A stretch of DNA of 64,000 nucleotides, taken from positions 1-64,000 of the forward strand of contig CAZYAN010000003.1 of the NCBI GenBank assembly GCA_964645585.1. Reading direction: 5' to 3'. How positions within the stretch are numbered: the stretch's first letter is position 1; the number at the start of each line of letters is the position of its first letter. Positions 8,907 to 17,491 of the stretch are shown here, one piece after another. Made by a program: the position numbers and the translations under genes. The notes beneath the pieces were generated by a model. It was given only the letters and a program-made list of their open reading frames with translations. It made no database searches and was not told the DNA's origin. This DNA comes from DATGSL01 sp964645585 (GTDB taxonomy: Bacteria; Verrucomicrobiota; Verrucomicrobiia; Opitutales; T3Sed10-336).

Positions 8907-9667
8907 CAGTCTCCCGCCTCCTCCGACTCCAATGCTGGCTTCCTCACGATCCAAAACCGGCACTCATCGGAAAACTCCCGCACTTCCGCCGGCTCCCGCG
9001 CGATATCACGGCGCAAATAATCCGCCTCATGCCGCCAGCCGACCGCCGCCAAATCTTCAATCACCTCCTCCCGCGTCGGAATATGCATGAACGTCGCTCC
9101 GATCGGCGCCTCGTAATACCGGTCGCCAAACTCCTCCAGCCGCGGGTCCTGTTCGCCGCGCGCCCAGCGCTCGGCTTCTTCTTCCCAGTAGACCCAGTAT
9201 CTCCGGTTCGCCCGGTCGTGGGTTGTGAACACAAAATGGCCGCCGGACTGAACGACGCGCCGCGTTTCCGTCAGCGCCTGCCGCCTGCGCTCGCGGCGCG
9301 GAATCTGCATCAAGCCGTTGAAGCCGAAAATCGCCCCGGCGAACGACCCGTCCGCAAAAGGCAGCGCCGTCGCGTCCCCCCGATGAAAAGGAATTGGAGC
9401 CCCGAACGATTCGGCCACCTCCTTCGCCCGCGCAACCATTTCCGGAGCAAAATCGACCCCCTCAATCCGGTGATACCCGCGTTTCCAAAGGCCGATCGTG
9501 ATCCGCCCCGCCCCGCACCCGATATCGAGAAGCGAATCCTCCGACCGGAAAATTTGCCCGAAAATCTTCTCTTCCGAACGCCACAATCCAATCCGCGCCG
9601 CCGCGCGCCCGTAATGGTCGACGGCGCGCGGATCGCGAAAATGACCTTTCACGGTTTCCGGCTGCAT
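8906..9667 (-). CDS. Class I SAM-dependent methyltransferase
   Basis: About 253 residues. Motif I is LLDIGCGAGRITIGL at about residue 40, followed by GVDFAPEMVARAKE (motif II), F-H-R-G-D-A-T-A-L-P-F-A-D-G-S-F and IFGFNGLMQIPRRERR (post I/III), a Methyltransf_11/25 pattern. The ATG at 9667 is chosen because an AAGG ribosome site lies 8 bases upstream and because the longer reading frame (to 9994) runs antisense through rplU. It diverges from rplU across only about 50 bases. The substrate is unknown. Confidence 0.85.
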   Translation of the reverse strand: MQPETVKGHFRDPRAVDHYGRAAARIGLWRSEEKIFGQIFRSEDSLLDIGCGAGRITIGLWKRGYHRIEGVDFAPEMVARAKEVAESFGAPIPFHRGDATALPFADGSFAGAIFGFNGLMQIPRRERRRQALTETRRVVQSGGHFVFTTHDRANRRYWVYWEEEAERWARGEQDPRLEEFGDRYYEAPIGATFMHIPTREEVIEDLAAVGWRHEADYLRRDIAREPAEVREFSDECRFWIVRKPALESEEAGD

Positions 9668-9718
9668 AAAAAAGACCTTGATTTTACGTCTATCGGTGCT
9701 TTTGTTCTCTCCTTTTCT

Positions 9719-10033
9719 ATGAAAGCGATCATCAAGACCCAAGGGAAGCAAATTGCCGTGTCCGAAGGCGACATCCTCTCCCTCAACCGTTTTCCCGGAA
9801 CTGAACCGGGCGCGACGATCACCATCGACGAGGTGCTCATGGCGGGAGAAGGAGACAACGCCAAAATCGGCGCGCCGCTGGTTGATGGCGCTTCCGTGAC
9901 CGCGACAATTCTCGAGCATAAGCGCGGCGACAAGGTTCTTGTTTACAAGAAGAAAAAGCGCAAAGGCTACGAGCGCAAGCGCGGCCATCGCCAAGAGCTT
10001 TCCGTGATCAAAATCGACAAGATCAACCCGTAA
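9719..10033 (+). CDS. rplU: 50S ribosomal protein L21
   Basis: 104 residues, the usual length for bacterial bL21, a 23S rRNA-binding protein of the large subunit. The N terminus (AIIKTQGKQ) and the C-terminal basic RNA-binding stretch (KKKKRKGYERKRGHRQ, ending I-K-I-D-K-I) are diagnostic. It is followed 37 bases later by rpmA, the conserved bacterial order. No strong Shine-Dalgarno sequence precedes the ATG. Confidence 0.98.
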   Translation: MKAIIKTQGKQIAVSEGDILSLNRFPGTEPGATITIDEVLMAGEGDNAKIGAPLVDGASVTATILEHKRGDKVLVYKKKKRKGYERKRGHRQELSVIKIDKINP

Positions 10034-10070
10034 TTTCCGTCAGCTTTAATCGTTTCAGTTTTTACCAGCC

Positions 10071-10325
10071 ATGGCCCATAAGAAAGGACAGGGAACTTCC
10101 CGGAACGGTCGCGACAGCAACAGCAAGCGACTCGGTGTCAAGAAGTACGACGGCGAAGCCGTGATCGCAGGAAACATCATCATGCGCCAGCGCGGGACGA
10201 AATTTCACCCGGGCAACAACGTCGGTCTCGGGCGCGACTTCACCCTTTTCGCACTAAGCGACGGGCAGGTGAAGTTCGACAAGCCTCATCGCCGCGTCCA
10301 TGTTATCCCGGCATCGGCTTCCTGA
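10071..10325 (+). CDS. rpmA: 50S ribosomal protein L27
   Basis: 84 residues. The N terminus MAHKKGQGTSRNGRDSNSKR is the canonical bL27 sequence reaching the peptidyl-transferase centre, followed by RQRGTKFHPGNNVG. The N-terminal cleavable extension known in some Firmicutes is absent. It is co-transcribed with rplU, and a strong terminator follows. Confidence 0.98.
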   Translation: MAHKKGQGTSRNGRDSNSKRLGVKKYDGEAVIAGNIIMRQRGTKFHPGNNVGLGRDFTLFALSDGQVKFDKPHRRVHVIPASAS

Positions 10326-10382
10326 ACAAACACGCCGTCCTGCCGGCGCGGAACCAACTTTGCCGCCACCGGCGGCACTTAT

Positions 10383-10409
10383 GAAAGCGGCTTTCCAGCC
10401 GCTTTCTTT
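10383..10409 (+). terminator. Rho-independent terminator after rplU-rpmA
   Basis: A perfect 10-bp stem (GAAAGCGGCT / AGCCGCTTTC) with a TTCC tetraloop is followed by TTT. It lies 58 bases after the rpmA stop and ends the ribosomal operon. I see no gene between it and the symporter start at 10616. Confidence 0.85.
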
Positions 10410-10615
10410 GTATGGGAAAATTGCCATGGCGCGCGTCTGGCCCTGTTCCGCCCAGTTTCTCGCTCGAAGCCCGCTGATCGCCCCGCTTTTAAACCGAAGT
10501 TTGGCTGACACAAAAATGTCACAGACTGTTACGCCTCTCACACTTGACGCTGGTTTCCGATCGCTCTAGCTATCCCAAGCATTCTCACAGCGGAAACCGA
10601 TAACCGATCTCCAGC

Positions 10616-11731
10616 TTGTCTTCCACAGATTCCAGACCGTCCCAGGCAGAGGCTCATCCAGCCCTGAAGATCCTCGGCGTCGTTCTCTGCCTTTACCTCT
10701 TCATCGTTGGTATCAGCGGCATGGGCGACGCCTTCAAAATGTTTGGCGCGGATTTCGCCAACCGGGTCCTGGCGGCCACCGAGAATCCGCTCGCCGCTCT
10801 GTGCATGGGGATCCTCGCCACCGCGATCGTGCAGAGTTCCTCGACAACAACCTCCATCATTGTCGGGATGGTTGGCGGCGGTGCCTTGTCGCTGGAAGCC
10901 GCCATCTCCATGATCATGGGGGCCAATATCGGCACGACACTCACGGCGTTTCTGGTTTCGTTCGGGCATATTCGCCGGCCGCGGGAATTTGAACGGGCAT
11001 TCCCGGCCGCGCTCCTCCACCTGACCTTCAATCTCCTTTCGGTGAGTATCCTGTTCCCGCTGCAACAGGCGACCGGCCTGCTCACCACCCTCGCCCAAGG
11101 CGCCCAGGGATTGTTTGCCGGAATCGGCGGCATGACGCTGACAAATCCGCTCCAGCAAGCGACGGGGCCAGCGATCGAGCTCTTGAAGTTCCTCTGCTTC
11201 AATAACGCGATCGTCCTTTTGATCGCCACCATTTTCATCACGTACGCGACGCTTGTCGGGATCGTTAAGCTCCTCCGCAGTTTGGTGCTCACCCGGATCG
11301 AAAGCTTCTTTGACCGTTACCTCTTCCTCAATTGGCGTCGCTCGATGGGTTTTGGCTTCCTCCTGACGGTCGCCGTTCAAAGCAGCTCGATCACCACGAG
11401 TATCGCGATTCCCCTCGCCGGCGCCGGCATTCTCAAGCCCTTCCAAGTCTATCCGTTCAATCTCGGAGCCAACGTGGGAACAACGATCACCGCGATGCTC
11501 GCCTCCCTCGCCACCGGCGCGGCCATCCCAGTGACGGCCGCTTTCTCGCACGTCCTGTTTAACGTCCTCGGTATTCTCCTGATTTGGTCGGTTCCGCCCG
11601 TTCGCCGGCTCCCGCTCCTGGCAGCGGAGAAAATTGCCGCCGCCGCCAGCCGAAAGAGGATGGTCCCGATCTTGATGGCCGCGAGCATTTACTTTGTGAT
11701 CCCGCTCACTATCATCCTGCTACTCAAATAA
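10616..11731 (+). CDS. Na+/Pi cotransporter (PF02690) family protein
   Basis: 371 residues from a TTG start; an in-frame stop at 10601 and lack of another start before the first membrane helix leave little choice. The two inverted repeats of the family each carry the Q-S-S-S signature (AIVQSSSTTTSIIVG near residue 70 and AVQSSSITTSIAIPLAG near 257) and G-A-N-(I/V)-G-T-T motifs. About eight membrane segments are present. The common C-terminal PhoU domain is missing here but is encoded by the next gene, 4 bases away. Predicted role: inward sodium-coupled phosphate transport. Confidence 0.88.
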   Translation: MSSTDSRPSQAEAHPALKILGVVLCLYLFIVGISGMGDAFKMFGADFANRVLAATENPLAALCMGILATAIVQSSSTTTSIIVGMVGGGALSLEAAISMIMGANIGTTLTAFLVSFGHIRRPREFERAFPAALLHLTFNLLSVSILFPLQQATGLLTTLAQGAQGLFAGIGGMTLTNPLQQATGPAIELLKFLCFNNAIVLLIATIFITYATLVGIVKLLRSLVLTRIESFFDRYLFLNWRRSMGFGFLLTVAVQSSSITTSIAIPLAGAGILKPFQVYPFNLGANVGTTITAMLASLATGAAIPVTAAFSHVLFNVLGILLIWSVPPVRRLPLLAAEKIAAAASRKRMVPILMAASIYFVIPLTIILLLK

Positions 11732-11735
11732 CGTC

Positions 11736-12437
11736 ATGTGGAAAAATATCCGGAGCCTCTTTCAAAAAGACGATTTGTTCACCCAGGCAATCGAGGAATC
11801 ATACAAGATGCTCGATCTCGACCTGAAGATGTTCGAGGCGTCGATCGACAGTCTGCGCTATGCGGACACGGGCGAAGTAGCCATCGACATCTACGAGATG
11901 GACAAACAGATCAACGCCTATGAAAGGGATGTCCGGCGAAAGGTGATGACGCACTTGACGATCAGCGGCCCGGCGGATCTCGCGGCCGGACTCGTCCTTG
12001 TCAGTGTGGTGATCGATATCGAACGCATTGGCGACTACGCGAAGAATATTTGCGACCTCGCAAAAGCCCACCCTGCCAAACTCCATGGCGGAAGTCTCGA
12101 ACCCGAACTCGCTGAAATCGAAGACCGCGTCAAAACCACGTTCAAAGAGACCGTTCCCGCCTTCCGAACGAACGACATCGACAAGGCCCGGATGATCATG
12201 ACGGACTATAAGGAGGAACTTTCGGTCATGTGCGAAAGCATCGTCAGCCGCATCGTTTCCGGCACCGTCACCGATCTAAGCCCGGCCGACGCCGCCGCCG
12301 TCGTCCTTTACGTCCGCCACCTGAAGCGGATCGCCGCGCATTCGCGCAATATTCTGACCAGCATCGTCAACCCGTTCCATCGAATCGGCTACCGGGAAAA
12401 GAATCCGAAGAACAAAAAGAAGCAGGAGAATGGCTGA
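11736..12437 (+). CDS. PhoU-like domain protein
   Basis: 233 residues, predicted all-helical. The PhoU signature pattern (IDIERIGDYAKNICDLA near residue 94 and a second Y-V-R-H-L-K-R-I-A-A-H-S-R-N-I near 195) marks the two three-helix bundles, which bind metal clusters in characterised PhoU proteins. It begins 4 bases after the Na/Pi symporter stop and overlaps the next start by 8 bases, so it probably regulates or couples to that transporter. It ends in a lysine-rich tail. Confidence 0.88.
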   Translation: MWKNIRSLFQKDDLFTQAIEESYKMLDLDLKMFEASIDSLRYADTGEVAIDIYEMDKQINAYERDVRRKVMTHLTISGPADLAAGLVLVSVVIDIERIGDYAKNICDLAKAHPAKLHGGSLEPELAEIEDRVKTTFKETVPAFRTNDIDKARMIMTDYKEELSVMCESIVSRIVSGTVTDLSPADAAAVVLYVRHLKRIAAHSRNILTSIVNPFHRIGYREKNPKNKKKQENG

Positions 12438-15400
12438 TTCCACCCCTCCCCTGGGCAGGACCGGCCGCTCGAAGGGTTGCCTTTCGCGGCTGCTCGCCCT
12501 GTTTGCCCTCCTCGTCCTCACGGTTCCCGCCGCCCGGAGCGAGGCGCCGCTCGTTCTCCACCGCCAATCGGTCTCTCGACCGGTCGGCCCGGGCGTCGAG
12601 CTCACTCAAATTCGCCAATTCGATTCCGATGGCTGGCTCAACTTGACGGTCTTGGAAATCGACCTCACCGAACCAGCCGTCGAAATCGACACGATACTCG
12701 GCAATAACCGGCTGACCGGCTCCCAGGAGTTTTCCGTGACGGCCGCGGAAAGCGGCGCGATCGCCGGAATCAATGGCGATTTTTTTCACATCCAGACAAC
12801 CCGCGCGCCGATCGGCATTCATGTTCAATCCGGCGAACTGTTCAAATCGCCGCCCCAGGGAACCCTAGCTGTCGGTTTTTTTAACGATCGCGGCCGAGCG
12901 CCTCTCATCGGCGAAATTGGCTTCCGCGGTCAGGTCACCGCGCCAAACGGAGCACGCCGCCGCCTCGACGCCTGGAATCCTGCCGGCCTTCCGCCCCATG
13001 GATTGGCTTTCTACAATCACCGCTGGGATTCCGCCGCGCCAGGTGCCGGCAGCCCTGATATGCCCGCTGATGGCCTGGTCCACGTTGTGCTCAACGCAAG
13101 CCAGCGCGTAGAAGCGGTCCTTCAAGACAGCCCGGGACCGCGGGTGCCGGATGGCGGAGGCGTTCTCGCGGGCCGGGGCGACGGTGCCTCCTGGCTGCTG
13201 GAACACGCGCGTACGGGGAAAATGCTTACCGTCGACGTCCGCCTTGATCCTCCGTCGCTGCGAGCGGCGATCGGCGGACGGCCCGTACTCCTCCAAAACG
13301 GCGAGATACCGCCCGATTTCGACGACGCGATCCATCCGCGAAGCGCGATCGGATTCAACCGAGACGGCACGCGCGCCTGGTGGGTGGTCGTCGACGGCCG
13401 CAGCACCCTGAGCCGCGGAGTGACCTTGCACCAGATGGCGCGGCTTCTGAAAGATTTCGGCGCGACCGAAGCCCTCAATCTCGACGGCGGCGGTTCCGCT
13501 ACTCTCCTCGCGCGCACACCCGGCGAATGGCAGCCGATCGTCTGGAACCTTCCTTCCGACGGACGCGAGCGTCCTCTTCCAAACGGACTTGGCATTTTCA
13601 ATCACACACCCGCCGGCGCCATGAACCAGCTCCTGATTCCACTCCCTCCCCCAAACGATCCCCATCTGATCGAGTCGATCGAATTTCGCGTCGCGCCCGG
13701 CGCGACCGTCCTTCCATCCGCGGTCGCTGTCGACGCCCAGAACAACCGGGTCGAACTGCCTGGCGAAATTGTCTGGAGTGTTTCACCGAAGCATTTAGGA
13801 ACGTTCGCGCCCGATGGAACTTTCACGGCAAGTCAACCGGGCCGCGGCACCATTACCGCCTCCGTCACAGTCGGCGACCAAACATTTTCAGCTTCACAGC
13901 CGCTGCGCGTAATCGGCGAACCGGTGGCTCTGCGCATTGAGCCCGGAGACTTGGCTGTCGGTCCGCGGGAAACCGTTGAACTCCAGATCAACGCGGTCGA
14001 TATTCACGGATTTTCCGCTCCCGTGCCGCCGGAAGACGTTCGCTGGAGCGTGCATGGATCGATCGGCACCGTGACTCCCGGCGGACATTTCACCGCCGCG
14101 GATGCAACCGCTTCAGGATCGGTGGACGCCACTTTCCGGGAGGCACGGGGCGTGGTGACCGTCGGAATTGGCGCCAGTCCCGAGCCGATTGCCGACTTCG
14201 GCAGCGAAGATGGCTGGACGGCGCTCGCGGCCCCCGAAGAAACCGCGAGCGCGGTTTCCGTGGTCGATCACCCGCCCTATTTGCGCGACGGCCGGGCGAC
14301 GGCGAAACTCGCGTACGATTTCACCCACACCGGCCGCACCCGCGCGGCTTACCTGCGGCCGCCCGAAGGGGATATTCGTTTGCCTGGCCGCCCGCTGAAG
14401 CTCGGTCTCTGGGTATTCGGGGACGGACATCAAGCCTGGTTGCGCGCCCGCATCGCCGACAGCAGCGGAACCGCTCGGGCGATCGATTTCGCCCGCCATG
14501 TCGATTGGACCGGCTGGCGTTATGTCGAGGCGGAAATCCCGCCGGGCACAGCCTACCCGATCGCTGTCCAGCGTATTTACGTCGCCGAAACCCGTCCGGA
14601 CGCCCGCTACACAGGCGCCGTCTTCTTTGACCAATTACTCGTGGTCAATGCCCCGGAACTCGATCCCGCTTCCGTCATCACCCCGCCCGAAGTTCGTGAT
14701 CCAGCGAATCGCCCGGTCGATTTTGCAGGTCCGGCACCGGAAAACGGCCGCTTTCGTTTCGTTGTTTTCGGTGACTCCAAAGTCCAGGCCGACCGTCCAG
14801 AAGCGGCGGAGACCGAGGTGCTGGCGGCTTTGATCGAAAGAATCAATGAACATGACGACATCGAGTTCGTCCTGTTTACCGGTGATCTGATCGAAAACGA
14901 CACCGAAGCCAACTACACCTTTGGCCGGGATTTTCTCAATCGGTTGAAAAAGCCGTGTCACATGGCGATCGCCAACCATGAGATCGCGGGAAGCGACACC
15001 TGCGACCGCTACCGGAAGTTTTTTGGCGACACCTATTACGGGTTCAGTCACGGCAATTCGGAGTTTCTCATCCTCAATACCGCCCGTCCCGGCCTTCGGG
15101 AATCCGAGGAGCAACAATGGCCGTGGCTGCGCGATCGTGTCGAAGAGTCCAACGCAAAGAACCTGTTTCTCATGACGCACACGCCGGTCGTCGACCCGAT
15201 GCCCGGCGGAAAGACCGGCTGGACCGACGCCGGAGAGATCGCGATTTTCCAGCGACTCCTCGCCGATCACGCGGAGGAAGGCCGGAATGTCTATGTCTTT
15301 CACGGCCATGTCCATGGATTCGACCGTCGCGCGCATGACGGCGTGCAATATCTCACTTCGGCAGGCGCGGGCAGTCCGCTCTACCTGCCGCCCGACCGCG

Positions 15401-15732
15401 GAGGGTTCTTCCATTACGTCGTCGTGACTGTCGACGGCAGCGAGGTGACCTACCAGGTTATTCCCCTCTTGGAGGCGATTCGTCTGCCTGAACGCGTTCG
15501 TTTGCAGGCAGGCCAGACGGTGCGGCTCGATGCGCTAGGCATCGCCCCGGGCAATTTAGTCGCCTTTCCGTTGCGCTATCCGGCCGCGGTCGAGTGGGAA
15601 TTTTCCAATCCGGGTATCGTTCGCGGAAATCCCGCCGACGGCACCCTGCTGGGAGTCGCCGCCGGTGAAACGAATCTGACCGTAGGCTCAGGCGGAATCA
15701 CCGCTACGACAACAATCGTTGTGACGCCGTAA
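12430..15732 (+). CDS. Secreted phosphodiester glycosidase / metallophosphoesterase fusion
   Basis: 1100 residues with a signal peptide (LLALFALLVLTVPAARS). Domain order: a phosphodiester glycosidase (NAGPA/DUF2233) domain at about 60-395 with INGDFF, HPRSAIGFNRDG and EALNLDGGGSATL motifs; Ig-like strands at about 410-600; a beta-sandwich linker; a calcineurin-like metallophosphoesterase at about 774-1010 with GDS (near 780), GDLIEN (near 817), A-N-H-E (near 850, where most relatives have GNHE), THTP and GHVHG (near 958); and a final Ig-like piece. It overlaps the PhoU-like gene by 8 bases. It likely releases phosphate from extracellular phosphodiesters for the co-encoded symporter; the exact substrate is unknown. 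Confidence 0.85.
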   Translation: MADSTPPLGRTGRSKGCLSRLLALFALLVLTVPAARSEAPLVLHRQSVSRPVGPGVELTQIRQFDSDGWLNLTVLEIDLTEPAVEIDTILGNNRLTGSQEFSVTAAESGAIAGINGDFFHIQTTRAPIGIHVQSGELFKSPPQGTLAVGFFNDRGRAPLIGEIGFRGQVTAPNGARRRLDAWNPAGLPPHGLAFYNHRWDSAAPGAGSPDMPADGLVHVVLNASQRVEAVLQDSPGPRVPDGGGVLAGRGDGASWLLEHARTGKMLTVDVRLDPPSLRAAIGGRPVLLQNGEIPPDFDDAIHPRSAIGFNRDGTRAWWVVVDGRSTLSRGVTLHQMARLLKDFGATEALNLDGGGSATLLARTPGEWQPIVWNLPSDGRERPLPNGLGIFNHTPAGAMNQLLIPLPPPNDPHLIESIEFRVAPGATVLPSAVAVDAQNNRVELPGEIVWSVSPKHLGTFAPDGTFTASQPGRGTITASVTVGDQTFSASQPLRVIGEPVALRIEPGDLAVGPRETVELQINAVDIHGFSAPVPPEDVRWSVHGSIGTVTPGGHFTAADATASGSVDATFREARGVVTVGIGASPEPIADFGSEDGWTALAAPEETASAVSVVDHPPYLRDGRATAKLAYDFTHTGRTRAAYLRPPEGDIRLPGRPLKLGLWVFGDGHQAWLRARIADSSGTARAIDFARHVDWTGWRYVEAEIPPGTAYPIAVQRIYVAETRPDARYTGAVFFDQLLVVNAPELDPASVITPPEVRDPANRPVDFAGPAPENGRFRFVVFGDSKVQADRPEAAETEVLAALIERINEHDDIEFVLFTGDLIENDTEANYTFGRDFLNRLKKPCHMAIANHEIAGSDTCDRYRKFFGDTYYGFSHGNSEFLILNTARPGLRESEEQQWPWLRDRVEESNAKNLFLMTHTPVVDPMPGGKTGWTDAGEIAIFQRLLADHAEEGRNVYVFHGHVHGFDRRAHDGVQYLTSAGAGSPLYLPPDRGGFFHYVVVTVDGSEVTYQVIPLLEAIRLPERVRLQAGQTVRLDALGIAPGNLVAFPLRYPAAVEWEFSNPGIVRGNPADGTLLGVAAGETNLTVGSGGITATTTIVVTP

Positions 15733-15789
15733 CCGATTGTCGATCGACGGTCATCTCCGACGACTTTGCCCGCTCCACTGCGCCGCGGC

Positions 15790-16827
15790 TCAGATCGCCT
15801 TGTTGCGCACGCCGACCAGCCCTTGCTCAATCGCCACCTCAGCGATCTGAATGGCATTCAACGCCGCGCCCTTCCAGAGCTGATCGCCAACGACCCAGAA
15901 GGCCAAGCCGTTTTCAAAGACGAGATCGCGCCGGATCCGGCCGACGCCGCACTTGACCTTCTCCGCGTAGAACAGAGGCATCGGATACTGCTGCGTCGCG
16001 GGGTCGTCCACAACTTCGCTTCCGGAAAACTCCTCCAGCACTTTCGCCGCCTCCGCGACATCGACCGGGCGCTCAAATTCGGCATTGATCGCCATGGAGT
16101 GAGCCCGCAGAACCGGCACGCGCACACAGGTCGTGGAGACACGCAAGTCCGCCAAATCGAGAATCTTCCGGCTTTCATTGGCCATTTTCAGCTCCTCGCG
16201 CGTGTAGCCGTTCTCCAAGAAGCTGTCGACCTGCGGCAGGACGTTAAAGGCGATCTGGTAGGGATACACCTTTGTCTGGAGCGGTTCGCCCGCCACAAAA
16301 TCCTTCACCTGGTTCTCCAGTTCGCGCATCGCTTCCGCGCCCGAGCCGGAAACCGCTTGGTACGTAGCGGCAATCACCTTTTTCAAGCCAAAGGCCCGGT
16401 GCAGCGGGTACAATCCCATCAAGGCGATCGCTGTCGAGCAGTTCGGATTCGCGATGATTCCCCGATGCTGCCGCATGGCCTCCGGATTGATCTCCGGAAT
16501 GACCAGGGGCACCGATTCATCCATCCGAAACGCGGAACTGTTGTCAATGACGAGGCAGCCTCTTTCAACGGCGGCTGGAGCCAAATCCCGGGAAATTCCG
16601 GCACCGGCACTGAAGATCGCAATGTCAAGATCCTCAAAAGCTTCCGGCTTCGCCTCCTCGACCACTCCCGTGAAATCGTTGCATTGAATTTCCTTCCCCG
16701 CCGACCGGGCCGACGCAAGCAGCCGAATCTCCGATGCCGGGAAAGCGCGTTTCAACAACAGACGAAGCACTTCCGCGCCTACGGCACCCGTTGCTCCGAC
16801 AATTCCTACTCTGTATTGATCGTTCAA
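15790..16827 (-). CDS. asd: Aspartate-semialdehyde dehydrogenase
   Basis: About 345 residues. It reduces beta-aspartyl phosphate to aspartate semialdehyde for lysine/diaminopimelate, methionine and threonine synthesis. The NADP-binding motif GIVGATGAVG is near residue 10, the catalytic cysteine lies in NPNCSTAIAL (near 130), and Q-A-V-S-G-S-G-A-E-A-M is conserved. The TTG at 16827 is preferred because GGAGG lies 8 bases upstream; upstream in-frame starts at 16863 and 16869 place that ribosome site inside the gene. It is convergent with the phosphatase fusion gene, and no lysine riboswitch is evident upstream. Confidence 0.95.
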   Translation of the reverse strand: MNDQYRVGIVGATGAVGAEVLRLLLKRAFPASEIRLLASARSAGKEIQCNDFTGVVEEAKPEAFEDLDIAIFSAGAGISRDLAPAAVERGCLVIDNSSAFRMDESVPLVIPEINPEAMRQHRGIIANPNCSTAIALMGLYPLHRAFGLKKVIAATYQAVSGSGAEAMRELENQVKDFVAGEPLQTKVYPYQIAFNVLPQVDSFLENGYTREELKMANESRKILDLADLRVSTTCVRVPVLRAHSMAINAEFERPVDVAEAAKVLEEFSGSEVVDDPATQQYPMPLFYAEKVKCGVGRIRRDLVFENGLAFWVVGDQLWKGAALNAIQIAEVAIEQGLVGVRNKAI

Positions 16828-17034
16828 ATTTGATCCCTCCAAAAGCTTCTCTGTCAGAAGCATCTTCAAAAACGAGCATCTCCCGTTCCGGAAGTCAAGA
16901 AATCGCGCGCATGCCGCAAACGCCTTCTCTCAACGCGGATTCCGTCATCGCATAAGCTTTCCGCTGAATACTCCAGGCGGGTTCACTCACTGCTATACAT
17001 CTTTCCACTTCTTCAAATATTGCGAAATGCAAGA

Positions 17035-17313
17035 TCAGGCGGCCCGTTGATAAAAAAACTTCTGTCTCATGCAAAATGCAATACAGCCTCCGAAAACAAC
17101 AGTATATGCGTTACTTGCGAAGTCATATAGAAATGTTCCAAAACTCCGGTTTTTACCCATAAGAAATTTTATAAGTCTTTTAAATACCCACCCGTACAGT
17201 CGGAACGCTGTTAAGCTTATAAATCCGTAAGCCGTTTTCTGTTCGACACTTCCATAATATCCTTTCGCATTATATCCCCTATACATCAAAAAACGTTTAC
17301 GTCCGTAATTCAC
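17035..17313 (-). CDS. Hypothetical small basic protein (doubtful)
   Basis: A 92-codon frame with a GTG start and no convincing ribosome site. The product would be basic and aromatic-rich (many Tyr, Phe, Arg, Lys), with one possible membrane segment (NAYTVVFGGCIAFCM). I recognise no family. Its base composition is AT-rich unlike its neighbours, so it is either a transferred gene or chance coding in noncoding DNA. Confidence 0.25.
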   Translation of the reverse strand: MNYGRKRFLMYRGYNAKGYYGSVEQKTAYGFISLTAFRLYGWVFKRLIKFLMGKNRSFGTFLYDFASNAYTVVFGGCIAFCMRQKFFYQRAA

Positions 17314-17413
17314 TCACTGGTTACCGAATGATGATGAACATGTTAGCGAGAAAATTTCCCTTGCATCGTTCCGGAGAATTCAGGAAAGACCGCAATTGCA
17401 AGACGGGAAATCC

Positions 17414-17450
17414 CGGAAATCGGATGTAAGGTTAACCCTTACGGTTTCCG
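17414..17450. promoter_or_regulatory. Nested dyad upstream of beta-helix gene
   Basis: Outer arms CGGAAA (17414-17419) / TTTCCG (17445-17450) enclose inner arms GTAAGG (17426-17431) / CCTTAC (17437-17442) around a TTAAC centre. It ends about 41 bases before the ATG at 17492, a position suited to an operator or an mRNA leader hairpin. Function is inferred from position only. Confidence 0.45.
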
Positions 17451-17491
17451 ACCAATACAAGGAAATCCCTGAGAACATCATCATCTTCGAT

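Larger units (their letters stand above)
16828..17491. other. AT-rich intergenic region between asd and beta-helix gene
   Basis: About 660 bases between divergently transcribed genes. The part from about 16970 to 17340 is clearly richer in A+T than its surroundings. It contains one weak minus-strand frame (17035-17313) and a nested dyad near the 3' end, both listed separately. No RNA gene was recognised. Confidence 0.5.

Noticed and set aside
8493..9020. Plus-strand charged frame opposite the small membrane protein
   Set aside because: Glu/Lys/Arg-rich antisense translation of a hydrophobic gene, a known artefact.
10538..11551. Minus-strand 337-codon frame opposite the Na/Pi symporter
   Set aside because: It is the complement of a gene with diagnostic QSSS motifs, and its composition is artefact-like.
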